From NCBI RefSeq assembly GCF_003340345.1, contig NZ_PPTQ01000001.1, positions 124,001-188,000 of the forward strand: a stretch of 64,000 nt of DNA, written 5' to 3'. Every line of letters begins with the position of its first letter. Within the stretch, counting starts at the first letter, position 1. A program made the translations under genes and the position numbers. The stretch is from Paraeggerthella hongkongensis (lineage in GTDB: Bacteria > Actinomycetota > Coriobacteriia > Coriobacteriales > Eggerthellaceae). Below are positions 15,733 through 23,581 of the stretch, one piece after another. The notes under the pieces were generated by a model. It made no database searches and was not told the DNA's origin. It saw only the letters and a list, made by a program, of their open reading frames with translations.

Positions 15733-17420
15733 CGACGGTATCCTTCACGCTTGCGGCGCGCCGCGCACGCTCCTAGAGCGCCGGCCGCCATAAGACACGC
15801 AACGACAGCGAGGGCTCCCGGAGCCCCGTCGCCCGTGGACGCGAGGCGCTGGGGAGCGGGCACGGGCTCGGTCGGCGCGGGAACAGGCACGATCGGCGCA
15901 GGATCGGGTACGACCGGAGCGGGATCGGGCGCGCCCGGCGCGTAGGTCGCATCAACGACCCCGTTCACCAGCTCGGCGATGAGCGCATGGCCGTCATGGT
16001 TCGGATGCGGGTCGACGTTGAACGAGATCGAGCCGTCGGCGGCGCGCCCGATGGAGACGTTCGTCAAGCCGGGATTGTTGAACGGCTCGTACAGGTTCAC
16101 GGCGGCGTAGCCTTCCGTGTTCCGGACGAACGCCTCGTTCATGATCTCGATGTAGCGCGCGCCGGCGCTGCCGAGGTCGATGGACAGGGGCAGGTCGGGA
16201 TCCACATGCGCGGCCAGCTTGGGGAACAGCGTGCGCACGTCGAGCACCTGGCCGTAGAACGGGTTGTACAACGTGGTCCAATACACCTGGGCGCGCGGCG
16301 CGCGGGCATGGACGGCATCCAGGATGGCCGGCTGGTTCGTCGTCGCGAACGTCTCGCAGGCGGCGAGCAGCTCAGGGTCGGCGACAAGGGCCGCGTTGAT
16401 GCGCTCGATGGCGGCCGACACCTTCTCGAGCAGCTCTTTGACAGGGTCGGGGCGCACGGCGACGAGCGCGTCGCCCGCGTCCGAAACGAGCGCGTCGCCC
16501 GCGTCCGCCGCCAGCGCGGCTGCGTCCGAACCCGCCGCGGCTTCGTCGGCGAGCGCCGCCTCTATCTGCGCTACATCCGCATCGCTTAGATCGCTGATGG
16601 GCTCGAGCGCCTCGGCGATGATCTCGATGAACCGCCCCAGCAGGTCGTTCGAGCCGATGGTTACGCTCACCGCGGTCGCATCGGCAAGCGCCGCGTCGTA
16701 GGCGCCCGCCTGCAGCGCGTCGAGTAGCTGCGTGCTCGTCCAGCCCGAGGCAGCCAGGTTGTCCGTCACCGACGGGCCGAACGCGTCGGCGAAGTGCGCG
16801 CCCACCAGCGACACGAACGCGTCGGAGGGCGTGGGTTCCTGATCGTAGCACTGGTCGCTGTTATCGTATTCGGACAGCGCGTAGCCGGCGGCGATGCTGT
16901 CTCCGAACGCCACGTACTTCGTGAGCAGCGGCTCGCAGGCTATGCGCTCCTTCGCGATGCCCGCGGCCGCAAGCCGTTCGACCATCTCCGCATTGCGCAC
17001 GGTGAACGTCGTCGTGTCCGCGAGTCCTGCGAACGCGGCGGGGTCCACATCCACGACGCCCTCGATGTCGATGCGCTCCACCGCGCCCGATGCGGCCGCC
17101 ACGCCGCTGAAGGCGCCCGCCGCGATGCCCTCCACCGCGTAGGTGGCGGGATCTTCCCATGCTTCCATCACCATGATGGAGGCGGGGACCGCGACGATGC
17201 CCGCAGCTCCCTCCGGCAGTCCGGCCAGCACGACCGCGCCTTGCGCTGCACCCGCGTCGCGCACGATCGTATACGACATGTCCATGCCCGACTTCTTGTG
17301 CACGACGGTGTCCCCCGCCGTCGCGAACGCCTGCAGCGGGCAGAGCGCGAGCACGAGCGTCGCCGCCAGGATTCCCGTCGCGATGCGGCGCGCACCCGGC
17401 ATGATCGATCCTCCAGCCAT
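15729..17420 (-). CDS. Surface-anchored SGNH/GDSL hydrolase with LASTG sorting signal
   Basis: The 563-residue product is an exported esterase-like enzyme. In order: a signal peptide (about 1-35, ending near AFATAGD); a region of about 110 residues resembling BspA-type leucine-rich repeats; an SGNH domain with block I VAFGDSIAAGY, block III GSNDLLG and the catalytic Asp-His in DPHPNHDGH; a proline-rich repeat (PAPVVPDPAPIVPVPAP); and a wall-sorting tail LASTGD, a membrane segment and RRKREGYRR. The substrate is unknown. ATG at 17420 follows GGAGCGAGGGA; a longer in-frame start at 17498 adds a very basic leader and is less likely. It heads a unit with two small membrane proteins. Confidence 0.88.
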   Translation of the reverse strand: MAGGSIMPGARRIATGILAATLVLALCPLQAFATAGDTVVHKKSGMDMSYTIVRDAGAAQGAVVLAGLPEGAAGIVAVPASIMVMEAWEDPATYAVEGIAAGAFSGVAAASGAVERIDIEGVVDVDPAAFAGLADTTTFTVRNAEMVERLAAAGIAKERIACEPLLTKYVAFGDSIAAGYALSEYDNSDQCYDQEPTPSDAFVSLVGAHFADAFGPSVTDNLAASGWTSTQLLDALQAGAYDAALADATAVSVTIGSNDLLGRFIEIIAEALEPISDLSDADVAQIEAALADEAAAGSDAAALAADAGDALVSDAGDALVAVRPDPVKELLEKVSAAIERINAALVADPELLAACETFATTNQPAILDAVHARAPRAQVYWTTLYNPFYGQVLDVRTLFPKLAAHVDPDLPLSIDLGSAGARYIEIMNEAFVRNTEGYAAVNLYEPFNNPGLTNVSIGRAADGSISFNVDPHPNHDGHALIAELVNGVVDATYAPGAPDPAPVVPDPAPIVPVPAPTEPVPAPQRLASTGDGAPGALAVVACLMAAGALGACAARRKREGYRR

Positions 17421-17724
17421 TCCCTCGCTCCTTCTTCGAGTTCGGACGAATCGCTTGCGAATGCCGGTTCCGGCGCTGGGACGCCGTCTGATCAGCATTC
17501 CAGCGCATCAAGCGCCACTGCGACAGCATAAGTATGGCGTGCGCGCATGCGGCACGCAAGCGCGGTGGCAGGAAGCGGGGACCGACGGCACGAAAGCCGA
17601 CGGTCGAGCGGCGAGCGGCGGCGCGTGGAGAGTTTGCGCGACCGAGCCGTCATCCTGCCATGCAACCCCGAGAAGGGCTACTATTGTTTCACTACTGAAA
17701 CAATTACAACGAACGGGGAGCAGC
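17421..17724. other. 304-base divergent region between SGNH hydrolase and double-MarR gene
   Basis: The region separates two divergent genes. It contains the inverted repeat at 17683-17704 close to the regulator gene. I see no clear promoter for the hydrolase, no small gene and no other repeat. Confidence 0.5.
17683..17704 (+). promoter_or_regulatory. Palindromic operator, ATTGTTTC-N6-GAAACAAT
   Basis: Two perfect 8-bp arms (17683-17690 and 17697-17704) with a 6-base spacer lie 20 bases before the double-MarR start. Arm length and position are typical of a MarR-family autoregulatory site; TTGTTTC may also serve as part of the promoter. Confidence 0.6.
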
Positions 17725-18669
17725 ATGGCCACCGCCGCGGGCGCGCACGACGAAGACGATCTGAAGCTCGATTCGACGTTCTTCGTCGCTTTCGACCTTA
17801 CTCATCGCGCGCTCAAAAGCGGCCTGGCGCAAGCAAGCGACCTCAGCGTGACCCAGTACCGCGTGCTCGTGAAGCTTTTGGCCGCCCGGACGACGGGCGC
17901 AACCCAGTCGAGCCTCGGCAAGCTGCTCGCGCTCAAGCCCAACGTGGTGACCCAAGCTATGAACGTGCTCGTAGACGCCGGTTTTGCCACGCGAAGCGGC
18001 GGCAAGGCCGATGCGCGCGTGCGCACCGCGCGCATCACCGAGGCGGGCGTTCGCCATGTGGCCGAAGCGAACGAGGCCATCGTGGAGCGCCTGTACGCGC
18101 TGTTTCCAACCGAGGATGCGGTTCACCGCGCCATCCTTGAAGCGTCCATAGCCGCCGGCGCGAGCATCGACCCGCCGCTGGGCGGCGATGCGTCGTCGCG
18201 CTACGCTGCATCGCGCGCACTCGTATCACTTGAACTGGTGAAACGCGGGATGGAAGACGCCCTGCGCACCGCATGCGGCGCGTCGCTCAGCGAATGTCGC
18301 GTGCTGCAGCGCCTTGGCGAGGTGAACGAGCCCTTGCGCATCGGCGACCTTGCCACGCAGCTGCAGATGACGCCCGTAGCCGTCGCGCGGGCGGTAGACG
18401 GACTTGTCGGGCATGCATGGGCGCAACGGCTGGCAAGCCCGCACGACCGCAAAGCCGTGTTCGCGGCCGCTACGCCTCAGGGCCTGCGCCAGCAGAAGAT
18501 CATCGTACGCACCATCGACCTCCTTGCGCGCACGCAGCTGTGGAGCCGCCTCGACGACCATCAGCGTCGCGCGCTCGCCCGCGCCTGGCGCGTCGTCATC
18601 GCCGACATGCAGGCGCGCAAGGAGGCCGAGCGCAAAGCAGCGCTCGGCCTCCTGCAACCTCTCGAGTAA
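17725..18669 (+). CDS. Transcriptional regulator with two tandem MarR domains
   Basis: The 314-residue product contains two winged-helix MarR units. The first spans about residues 20-130 (recognition region LGKLLALKPNVVTQAMNVL, wing around KADARVRT). The second spans about 165-290 (IGDLATQLQMTPVAVARAV, wing around SPHDRKAV). Ordinary MarR proteins are about 150 residues and dimerise; here one chain could form the pseudo-dimer. The N-terminal half may also bind a ligand. ATG at 17725 follows GGGGAGCAGC. A perfect 8-bp palindrome lies 20 bases upstream and is probably its own operator. It is divergent from the surface hydrolase and convergent with the respiratory operon. Confidence 0.88.
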   Translation: MATAAGAHDEDDLKLDSTFFVAFDLTHRALKSGLAQASDLSVTQYRVLVKLLAARTTGATQSSLGKLLALKPNVVTQAMNVLVDAGFATRSGGKADARVRTARITEAGVRHVAEANEAIVERLYALFPTEDAVHRAILEASIAAGASIDPPLGGDASSRYAASRALVSLELVKRGMEDALRTACGASLSECRVLQRLGEVNEPLRIGDLATQLQMTPVAVARAVDGLVGHAWAQRLASPHDRKAVFAAATPQGLRQQKIIVRTIDLLARTQLWSRLDDHQRRALARAWRVVIADMQARKEAERKAALGLLQPLE

Positions 18670-18702
18670 GACGCCGGGGCCCGCCGGCGTCGTAGCGCCC
18701 GC

Positions 18703-19428
18703 CTACGCGCGCGCCTTCTTCAGCAGCGCGGACGCGCCGAACAGCATTCCCAGGTTCACCACGACGTCGGCAGCAAGCCACATTCCCACGACGCCCACGT
18801 TGATGCTCGCCGCGTTGATGGCGGAAAACGTGCCCACCGTCAGCACCATGACCGCAAAGCCGCAGCCCGCCGTGGCCGCCACAAGGTTCCAACCTGCGCG
18901 CTTCTCGTTCCGAGCACGCGCCAGGCACGCGCACACCACCATCGACGCGGCGCCGAGCAGCGTGCCGATGAACGCAGCCCACACGACGAGCGCGGCTACC
19001 AGCACCGGCAGCGCCGGCAGCTTCGAGCTCATGGAATGCACTTGCACGCCCGACAGGATTCCCGAAAGCACGACGAACAGGCACACGATGGCCGCAAGCG
19101 CCGTAGCCCAGCCCCACAGAAACGCGGTCGCCGGTTTGCCAGCGCCCGGCACGCCGCGCGCGAACAGCAGGCCGTGCAACGCGACCCCGGCCGTGGACAG
19201 CACCATCGCAAGCGAGGCCAGGAACAGAAACGCCACGAAGGCCGATCCCGTCAAGATGGAGCACACCACGTCCAAGATGGGAACCCCGGAAGCCGATATG
19301 TAGTCGTAGGCCAGCGCGCCGGACAGGTCCATGGCGGCCAGACCGATCCTCCCGACAACAGCCACGGCCAGCGCCATCAGGAACAGCATCGCGTACGGAC
19401 GGGCCATGCCCTTCAGTTGCTCTTTCAT
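18703..19428 (-). CDS. Polytopic membrane protein of the flavoprotein-cytochrome operon
   Basis: The 241-residue product has about six membrane segments and no recognisable catalytic motif or haem-binding signature. It is the last gene of a four-gene unit, starting 15 bases after the flavoprotein stop with GGGAGGGG before the ATG (19428). From position it may be a membrane anchor, a quinol-interacting subunit or a transporter for the substrate or product of the flavoprotein; sequence does not decide between these. Confidence 0.75.
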   Translation of the reverse strand: MKEQLKGMARPYAMLFLMALAVAVVGRIGLAAMDLSGALAYDYISASGVPILDVVCSILTGSAFVAFLFLASLAMVLSTAGVALHGLLFARGVPGAGKPATAFLWGWATALAAIVCLFVVLSGILSGVQVHSMSSKLPALPVLVAALVVWAAFIGTLLGAASMVVCACLARARNEKRAGWNLVAATAGCGFAVMVLTVGTFSAINAASINVGVVGMWLAADVVVNLGMLFGASALLKKARA

Positions 19429-19443
19429 CTCGCATCCCCTCCC

Positions 19444-21300
19444 TTACGCGCCTGCGCCGGTCATCTCGTGCTCCACCGCAGAGGTGCCGCACAGGTATCC
19501 GCCGCAAAACGCCAGTCCGACGTCGCCCATGAGCGAACCCAGGATGGGATCGCCCACGTAGCTGTTCTCGCCGCAAGCCCCTCCGGCGGTGTGCCACCCG
19601 GCGTACAGGCCCTCGATGGGCCGCCCATCGGTGCCCATAACCTGCATGTCCTCGTTGATCAGCAAGCCCGCTTTCGTGCCGTACAGGTTGCCGCCGATGC
19701 GGCACCCGTAGAACGGCGGCTCCTTGACGGCGTGCAGCCATTCGGGAGGCATCGGGTACAGGTAATCGTCCTCGCCCTTCTCGCAGCACGCGTTCCACTT
19801 TTCCACGGCCTCGGTCAGAACGCCTTCGGCCAACCCCAGATCGCGTTCGAGCTCTTCCAACGTGTCGCGCTTCTTCAACACGTCGGCGTCGATGGCGTCC
19901 TGCACGCCGTGGTGCCAGTCGCGGTAGTGCTCGGGCACCTTGTCGATCTGCTCAAGGTCGGGCGTGATGAGCTTGCGGCAATGCTCCTGCGCGAAGCCCG
20001 CCAGGTGATCCTCGTAGTTCGCGTCGAAGATGATGTAGGAGCGATGCCCCGGAGGCGTCATCTGGATGGTGGCCAGATCGCCCAAGGCGTAGATGGCGTT
20101 CGCGCCGTCCTCGGCCACGCGGCTGTCCAGGTAGCGCAAACGGTTGCCGCAGCGATCGATGGTCAGCCACGGCTGTCGCGACAGCTGCGTCATGCCGTCG
20201 TAGAGGAAGCGCGCCCACTGCCCGCCTTCGGCCTGCCAGTCCACGCCGCCGTCGAAGCTGGCGGAGCTGTTGAACCCGGACACGTCGGCACCCGCGCCCA
20301 ACCCCATGCGGAAGCACTCGCCCGTTTCGCCGCCCACCAGGTAGCTTGACGCGCAGCCCATGGCCGCCGTGGGAATGTACTTCTCCAGAAGCGCCTTGTT
20401 GTTGCAGAAACCGCCCGCCGTGAGAATGACCGCGCGAGACGCGTGGATGTACACCTCGCGCTCGAAGTCCTCCTTGGCCACCAGGCCCACGATACGACCG
20501 CCCGCATCGCGCACGAGCGCCACCGCCGGGCACTGGAACTTGTACTCGACGCCCTTGCGCTGCCCGTAGCTGAACATGGCGTCCGTGGCGTCTTTCATCT
20601 TGAGCACGTGATGGTCGAGCGTCGAGTTCTTCGGCGCCACGTACACGGGAACCTCGCCCAAGCGCCACCGCACGCCGCAGTCCGCCATCCAGTCCAGGCT
20701 CTTGCCGCCCTCGCAGGCAAGCTTGTAGATGAGCTTGGGATCGGCCGCATAGTGATACTCGTCCATGGCCCAATCGGTCAGGGCCTTCGGATCGAAAGGA
20801 TAGGACGGGAAGGCGAAGCGCTTCTCGTCCTGCCCGCTGTAGCCGCCCAAGATTCCGCACATGCCGGCCGATTGCGCGTTGCCGCCATGCAATCCCATGG
20901 CCTCGACGCAGATGGTCTTCGCGCCCAGCTCGGCTGCGCGCGCCGCCGCGTTCAGGCCGCCGCCGCCCGCGCCCACCACGCAGATATCGCATTCGTAGTC
21001 CCACTTCTGCGGCACCGCGCGCGGCGGAATGGGCGTTGCGTCGTCTGCGGGAAACGCTGCCGCGTTATGCTCGCGATACGTGCCGTCCTCCCACGAGGCG
21101 TTCGTCGCCGCGCTGTCGGGAACCTGAACGTTCTTCGACCCGTCGGCTGCCCAATCGCCGATGACTCCCGCCGGCACCGCATGCGCCGCGGCTGCGGGCA
21201 TGACCGCCGCAGCCGCCGTACCGCCCACGACCGCCGCCGCGCCCGTCAGGAACGCGCGGCGCGACATTCCCTCCGCGCTGCGTCCGTTATGCTCCTTCAT
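19444..21300 (-). CDS. Exported FAD-dependent reductase (fumarate-reductase flavoprotein family)
   Basis: The 618-residue product begins with a twin-arginine signal (MSRRAFLTGAAAVVGG), so it should fold with FAD in the cytoplasm and act outside the membrane. A Rossmann FAD site, VVGAGGGGLNAAARAAELG, starts near residue 108, and the FAD_binding_2 fold of fumarate/urocanate/steroid reductases follows, with a capping domain and the C-terminal GGACGENSYVGDPILGS region. It lacks its own FMN domain; that is encoded by the next upstream gene. The electron acceptor is unknown. In Eggerthellaceae such operons reduce many organic acceptors in anaerobic respiration. ATG at 21300 follows GGGAGGGG. Confidence 0.9.
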   Translation of the reverse strand: MKEHNGRSAEGMSRRAFLTGAAAVVGGTAAAAVMPAAAAHAVPAGVIGDWAADGSKNVQVPDSAATNASWEDGTYREHNAAAFPADDATPIPPRAVPQKWDYECDICVVGAGGGGLNAAARAAELGAKTICVEAMGLHGGNAQSAGMCGILGGYSGQDEKRFAFPSYPFDPKALTDWAMDEYHYAADPKLIYKLACEGGKSLDWMADCGVRWRLGEVPVYVAPKNSTLDHHVLKMKDATDAMFSYGQRKGVEYKFQCPAVALVRDAGGRIVGLVAKEDFEREVYIHASRAVILTAGGFCNNKALLEKYIPTAAMGCASSYLVGGETGECFRMGLGAGADVSGFNSSASFDGGVDWQAEGGQWARFLYDGMTQLSRQPWLTIDRCGNRLRYLDSRVAEDGANAIYALGDLATIQMTPPGHRSYIIFDANYEDHLAGFAQEHCRKLITPDLEQIDKVPEHYRDWHHGVQDAIDADVLKKRDTLEELERDLGLAEGVLTEAVEKWNACCEKGEDDYLYPMPPEWLHAVKEPPFYGCRIGGNLYGTKAGLLINEDMQVMGTDGRPIEGLYAGWHTAGGACGENSYVGDPILGSLMGDVGLAFCGGYLCGTSAVEHEMTGAGA

Positions 21301-21313
21301 CGCAATCCCCTCC

Positions 21314-21805
21314 CTAGTTTCCCGCAGAGACAGCAGCGCTTGCGCCCGCTTCCGCTTGCGCAAGGGCATCCTCGACCGCCTGCTTGACGCCGGCAGTGGT
21401 GATGGTAGCCCCGCTCACGGCGTCGATGTCGGCGCCCTGCGCCGCGTCGATCAGGGCCGCGTACTTGCCGTCGCGGATGGCCTCGAAGCCGCCGACGCTT
21501 TGCGTTTCGCCTTCCTGCGTTGTTTCTATGCAGGTCAAGCGGTTGTCCTGAACCAAAAGCGTCACCGTCACCAAACCGTCCATGCCCTTGCCCGTGCCGG
21601 TGTACACGCCGTCGTGCAGCGTTCCTTCAGCCTTTTTCGCAGGATCGACCGTCACCTGCGCCGCCCACGGATCGTCCGTGCGCAGCGCCAGCTGCTCGGC
21701 GCTCGCCGCATCTTTCGATCCTGATCCCTCGAACCCCGCGCCGCACCCCGTAAGGCCCAGCGTCAGCGCCGCAGCGCATCCCGCAGCCACAGCCGTCTTC
21801 TTCAT
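21314..21805 (-). CDS. FMN-binding domain lipoprotein (covalent flavin carrier)
   Basis: The 163-residue product has a lipoprotein signal ending LTGC. Its FMN-binding domain has the flavinylation motif SGATITT (near residues 135-141), where a Thr normally receives FMN from ApbE. It would shuttle electrons outside the membrane from the cytochrome to the flavoprotein encoded 13 bases downstream. ATG at 21805-21803 follows AGGAGG; an in-frame GTG two codons earlier overlaps that site. No apbE gene is in the window, so the transferase must be elsewhere. Confidence 0.92.
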   Translation of the reverse strand: MKKTAVAAGCAAALTLGLTGCGAGFEGSGSKDAASAEQLALRTDDPWAAQVTVDPAKKAEGTLHDGVYTGTGKGMDGLVTVTLLVQDNRLTCIETTQEGETQSVGGFEAIRDGKYAALIDAAQGADIDAVSGATITTAGVKQAVEDALAQAEAGASAAVSAGN

Positions 21806-21862
21806 ACGCACCCTCCTCGGTCTTCGGGAACGGCGATCGAAACCGCGTTCCCGGTCCAGCCC

Positions 21863-22432
21863 CTAACGCTTCGAAGCGTCGTTCCATCCGGCGGGAACTT
21901 CGTAGTCATGGCAGGTATTGCAGTACATCTGGGAAGCTTCGTGGACGCCATGGCAGTTGCTGCAATCGATGGCCTCCCCCTGATGCGAGCGATGCGGGTT
22001 CACGCCCGCCCGGCCTCCCCAATCCTGCGTTGCGGCCACGACGCTCTCCCAATCATGGCAACCGCTCTGCGCGCACATACCCTTGTCGGCGGTAACGCCC
22101 GTCCGCACGATGCGGCCCGCCTCGTCCGTTTCGAAATCGCCGGATACCCAGGCCACGCCTTCGGCCACCTGTTGATCGATCTTCGCCTCGTGGCATTCCA
22201 GACAGGTTGCGTTCGCCCGCTCGTGCGCGTTCGCCAGCAGCGTTTCGTCGTGATAGTAGCCCTCCACGTACGCGTCCATCGGATCGTGGCAGATCGCGTT
22301 GCAGAAGCCGGGTTGCTCGTGCCACACCCAAAAGCCTCCGCCCGCGGCAACCGCCGCAATCGCGACCACCGCCACCACGATCGGCCATTTCCTCTTTCCG
22401 GAGCGCTTCTCGCTCGGCTCGTTTCCCTCCAT
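21863..22432 (-). CDS. NapC/NrfH-like membrane-anchored multihaem cytochrome c
   Basis: The 189-residue product has an N-terminal membrane anchor (about 17-38) and five Cys-His haem sites: C44NAIC48H, C77LEC80H, C120AQSGC125H, C157SNC160H and C171NTC174H. The first has three residues between the cysteines and the third has four, against the usual two. Family members oxidise menaquinol and pass electrons to an extracytoplasmic reductase, here most likely via the FMN lipoprotein to the flavoprotein. ATG at 22432 follows AAAAGGAGGGGCC. It is the first gene of the operon, and a paired 8-bp inverted repeat flanks its likely promoter. Confidence 0.92.
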   Translation of the reverse strand: MEGNEPSEKRSGKRKWPIVVAVVAIAAVAAGGGFWVWHEQPGFCNAICHDPMDAYVEGYYHDETLLANAHERANATCLECHEAKIDQQVAEGVAWVSGDFETDEAGRIVRTGVTADKGMCAQSGCHDWESVVAATQDWGGRAGVNPHRSHQGEAIDCSNCHGVHEASQMYCNTCHDYEVPAGWNDASKR

Positions 22433-22451
22433 GGCCCCTCCTTTTCCCTTT

Positions 22452-22489
22452 AGTTCATTGTTGTATCTTTTTCGTTTCACTAATGAACT
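22452..22489 (-). promoter_or_regulatory. Inverted repeat flanking the cytochrome-operon promoter
   Basis: Perfect 8-bp arms AGTTCATT (22452-22459) and AATGAACT (22482-22489) are 30 bp apart centre to centre, about three helical turns. On the minus strand, TTCATT and TACAAC are 16 bases apart and could be the -35 and -10 boxes, so one arm would overlap -35 and the other would lie just past -10. Confidence 0.45.
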
Positions 22490-22736
22490 TTATGGAGCGC
22501 ATGCTAGCATCTTTGCGAGCGCGGCGAAACCCGCCGTTGACGAGCGGAATCGTTTCGTCAACGAAAGAGGCGGGAACGCGGGGCGCTTGCGGCAATGCGG
22601 CGGTCGTGCCGTACGACGCCCCTTCCGCGTAACCGATACGCCGCATAGCGCGCTCTCCCATGCAGCGCCCCTTCCGTGCAGGTCGCGCACCATGCAACTC
22701 GCACGCCGTACAGCGCTCCTTCCGCAGGCGGGCCTT

Positions 22737-22791
22737 ATTGACGCTTTGCGAAAAGTGTTAATTGACGATCCGTCAATGATGGGCGTATGCT
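22737..22791 (+). promoter_or_regulatory. Promoter and palindromic operator of the TetR gene
   Basis: ATTGACG-ATC-CGTCAAT (22761-22777) is a perfect 7-bp palindrome. Its TTGACG (22762-22767) also serves as a -35 box, with TATGCT (22786-22791) 18 bases further on as -10. A direct copy of ATTGACG lies at 22737-22743. This is the expected layout for a self-repressing TetR regulator. Confidence 0.65.
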
Positions 22792-22882
22792 GCGCTCATC
22801 AGGGGATCGACACCATCGCCTTTGCAAGCGGCTTAGCGAAAGCAGGCAAGCGCGAAGAACGACCGTCGGCAAGGAGGGAACC

Positions 22883-23503
22883 ATGGGCACCGCGAACGAC
22901 AAGGCAGCACGAAGCGCGCCGTCGGCTACGCGCCGCGCGGACATCGTGGCAGCCGCTCGGGCGCTCTACGAAGAGCGCGGGCTCTCCAAAACGTCCGTCC
23001 AGGACATTACGGATCGCGTGGGCGTGACGCGCTCGCTGTTCTATCACTACTTCCCCGACAAGGAGGCCGTGACGTCGGCGGTGCTTGACGACTACGTTGC
23101 CGATTTCATCGAAGCCACCCATTATTGGAACGCCCAGCGACGCACGGGCGACATCGAGCACGCCCTTTCGAGCGTGGTCAAGCTCATGCGCCTAGGCGTG
23201 TTCGAGCACGACGCCTTCCGCCGTTCGCTCGCCTCGCGCGAGAACGCGGCGCTCTACATCGACTTCGTGAACCGCGTGGCCGACCGCATAGCCACCTACA
23301 TTGTAGAGACCACGGTGCAGGACTACAGCGCGCGCCATCGCGTGCGCATCGACCACGTCTACGAAACGTTCTACGTCCTTATCTTGGGAATCGTGGGCTA
23401 CTTGCGAACGCACCCCGACGCTGACGACGAAGTGCTGAAAGACCTTATCGTGCAAACGCTCCACATGGACAGAGGGCGTCCCGAAACCGACGATACCGAA
23501 TAG
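22883..23503 (+). CDS. TetR/AcrR-family transcriptional regulator
   Basis: The 206-residue product has a classical TetR DNA-binding domain at residues 18-65 (IVAAARALYEERGLSKTSV, then GVTRSLFYHYFPDKEAV) and a divergent ligand-binding C-terminal part. ATG at 22883 follows AAGGAGGGAACC. It has its own palindromic operator upstream. It is divergent from the cytochrome-flavoprotein operon and 78 bases upstream of the DUF5692 gene on the same strand, so it may control either or both. Confidence 0.93.
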   Translation: MGTANDKAARSAPSATRRADIVAAARALYEERGLSKTSVQDITDRVGVTRSLFYHYFPDKEAVTSAVLDDYVADFIEATHYWNAQRRTGDIEHALSSVVKLMRLGVFEHDAFRRSLASRENAALYIDFVNRVADRIATYIVETTVQDYSARHRVRIDHVYETFYVLILGIVGYLRTHPDADDEVLKDLIVQTLHMDRGRPETDDTE

Positions 23504-23530
23504 CGCCAAGCGGCGCGTATACCGGAAGAA

Positions 23531-23551
23531 ACAGGTCGAAAGGCGACCTGT
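23531..23551 (+). promoter_or_regulatory. Hairpin between TetR and DUF5692 genes
   Basis: ACAGGTCG and CGACCTGT (23531-23538, 23544-23551) form a perfect 8-bp stem with a 5-base loop, 30 bases before the DUF5692 start. There is no T tract. It could be an operator or an mRNA structure tuning expression of the second gene. Confidence 0.4.
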
Positions 23552-23581
23552 GCGAAGCATACCCGAAAGAAGGAGGGTTCC

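Larger units (their letters stand above)
22433..22882. other. 450-base divergent region with two operators
   Basis: The left part holds the inverted repeat at 22452-22489 before the cytochrome operon. The right part holds the palindrome and promoter of the TetR gene (22737-22791). The middle, about 22500-22735, shows no gene or clear structure. Confidence 0.5.
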
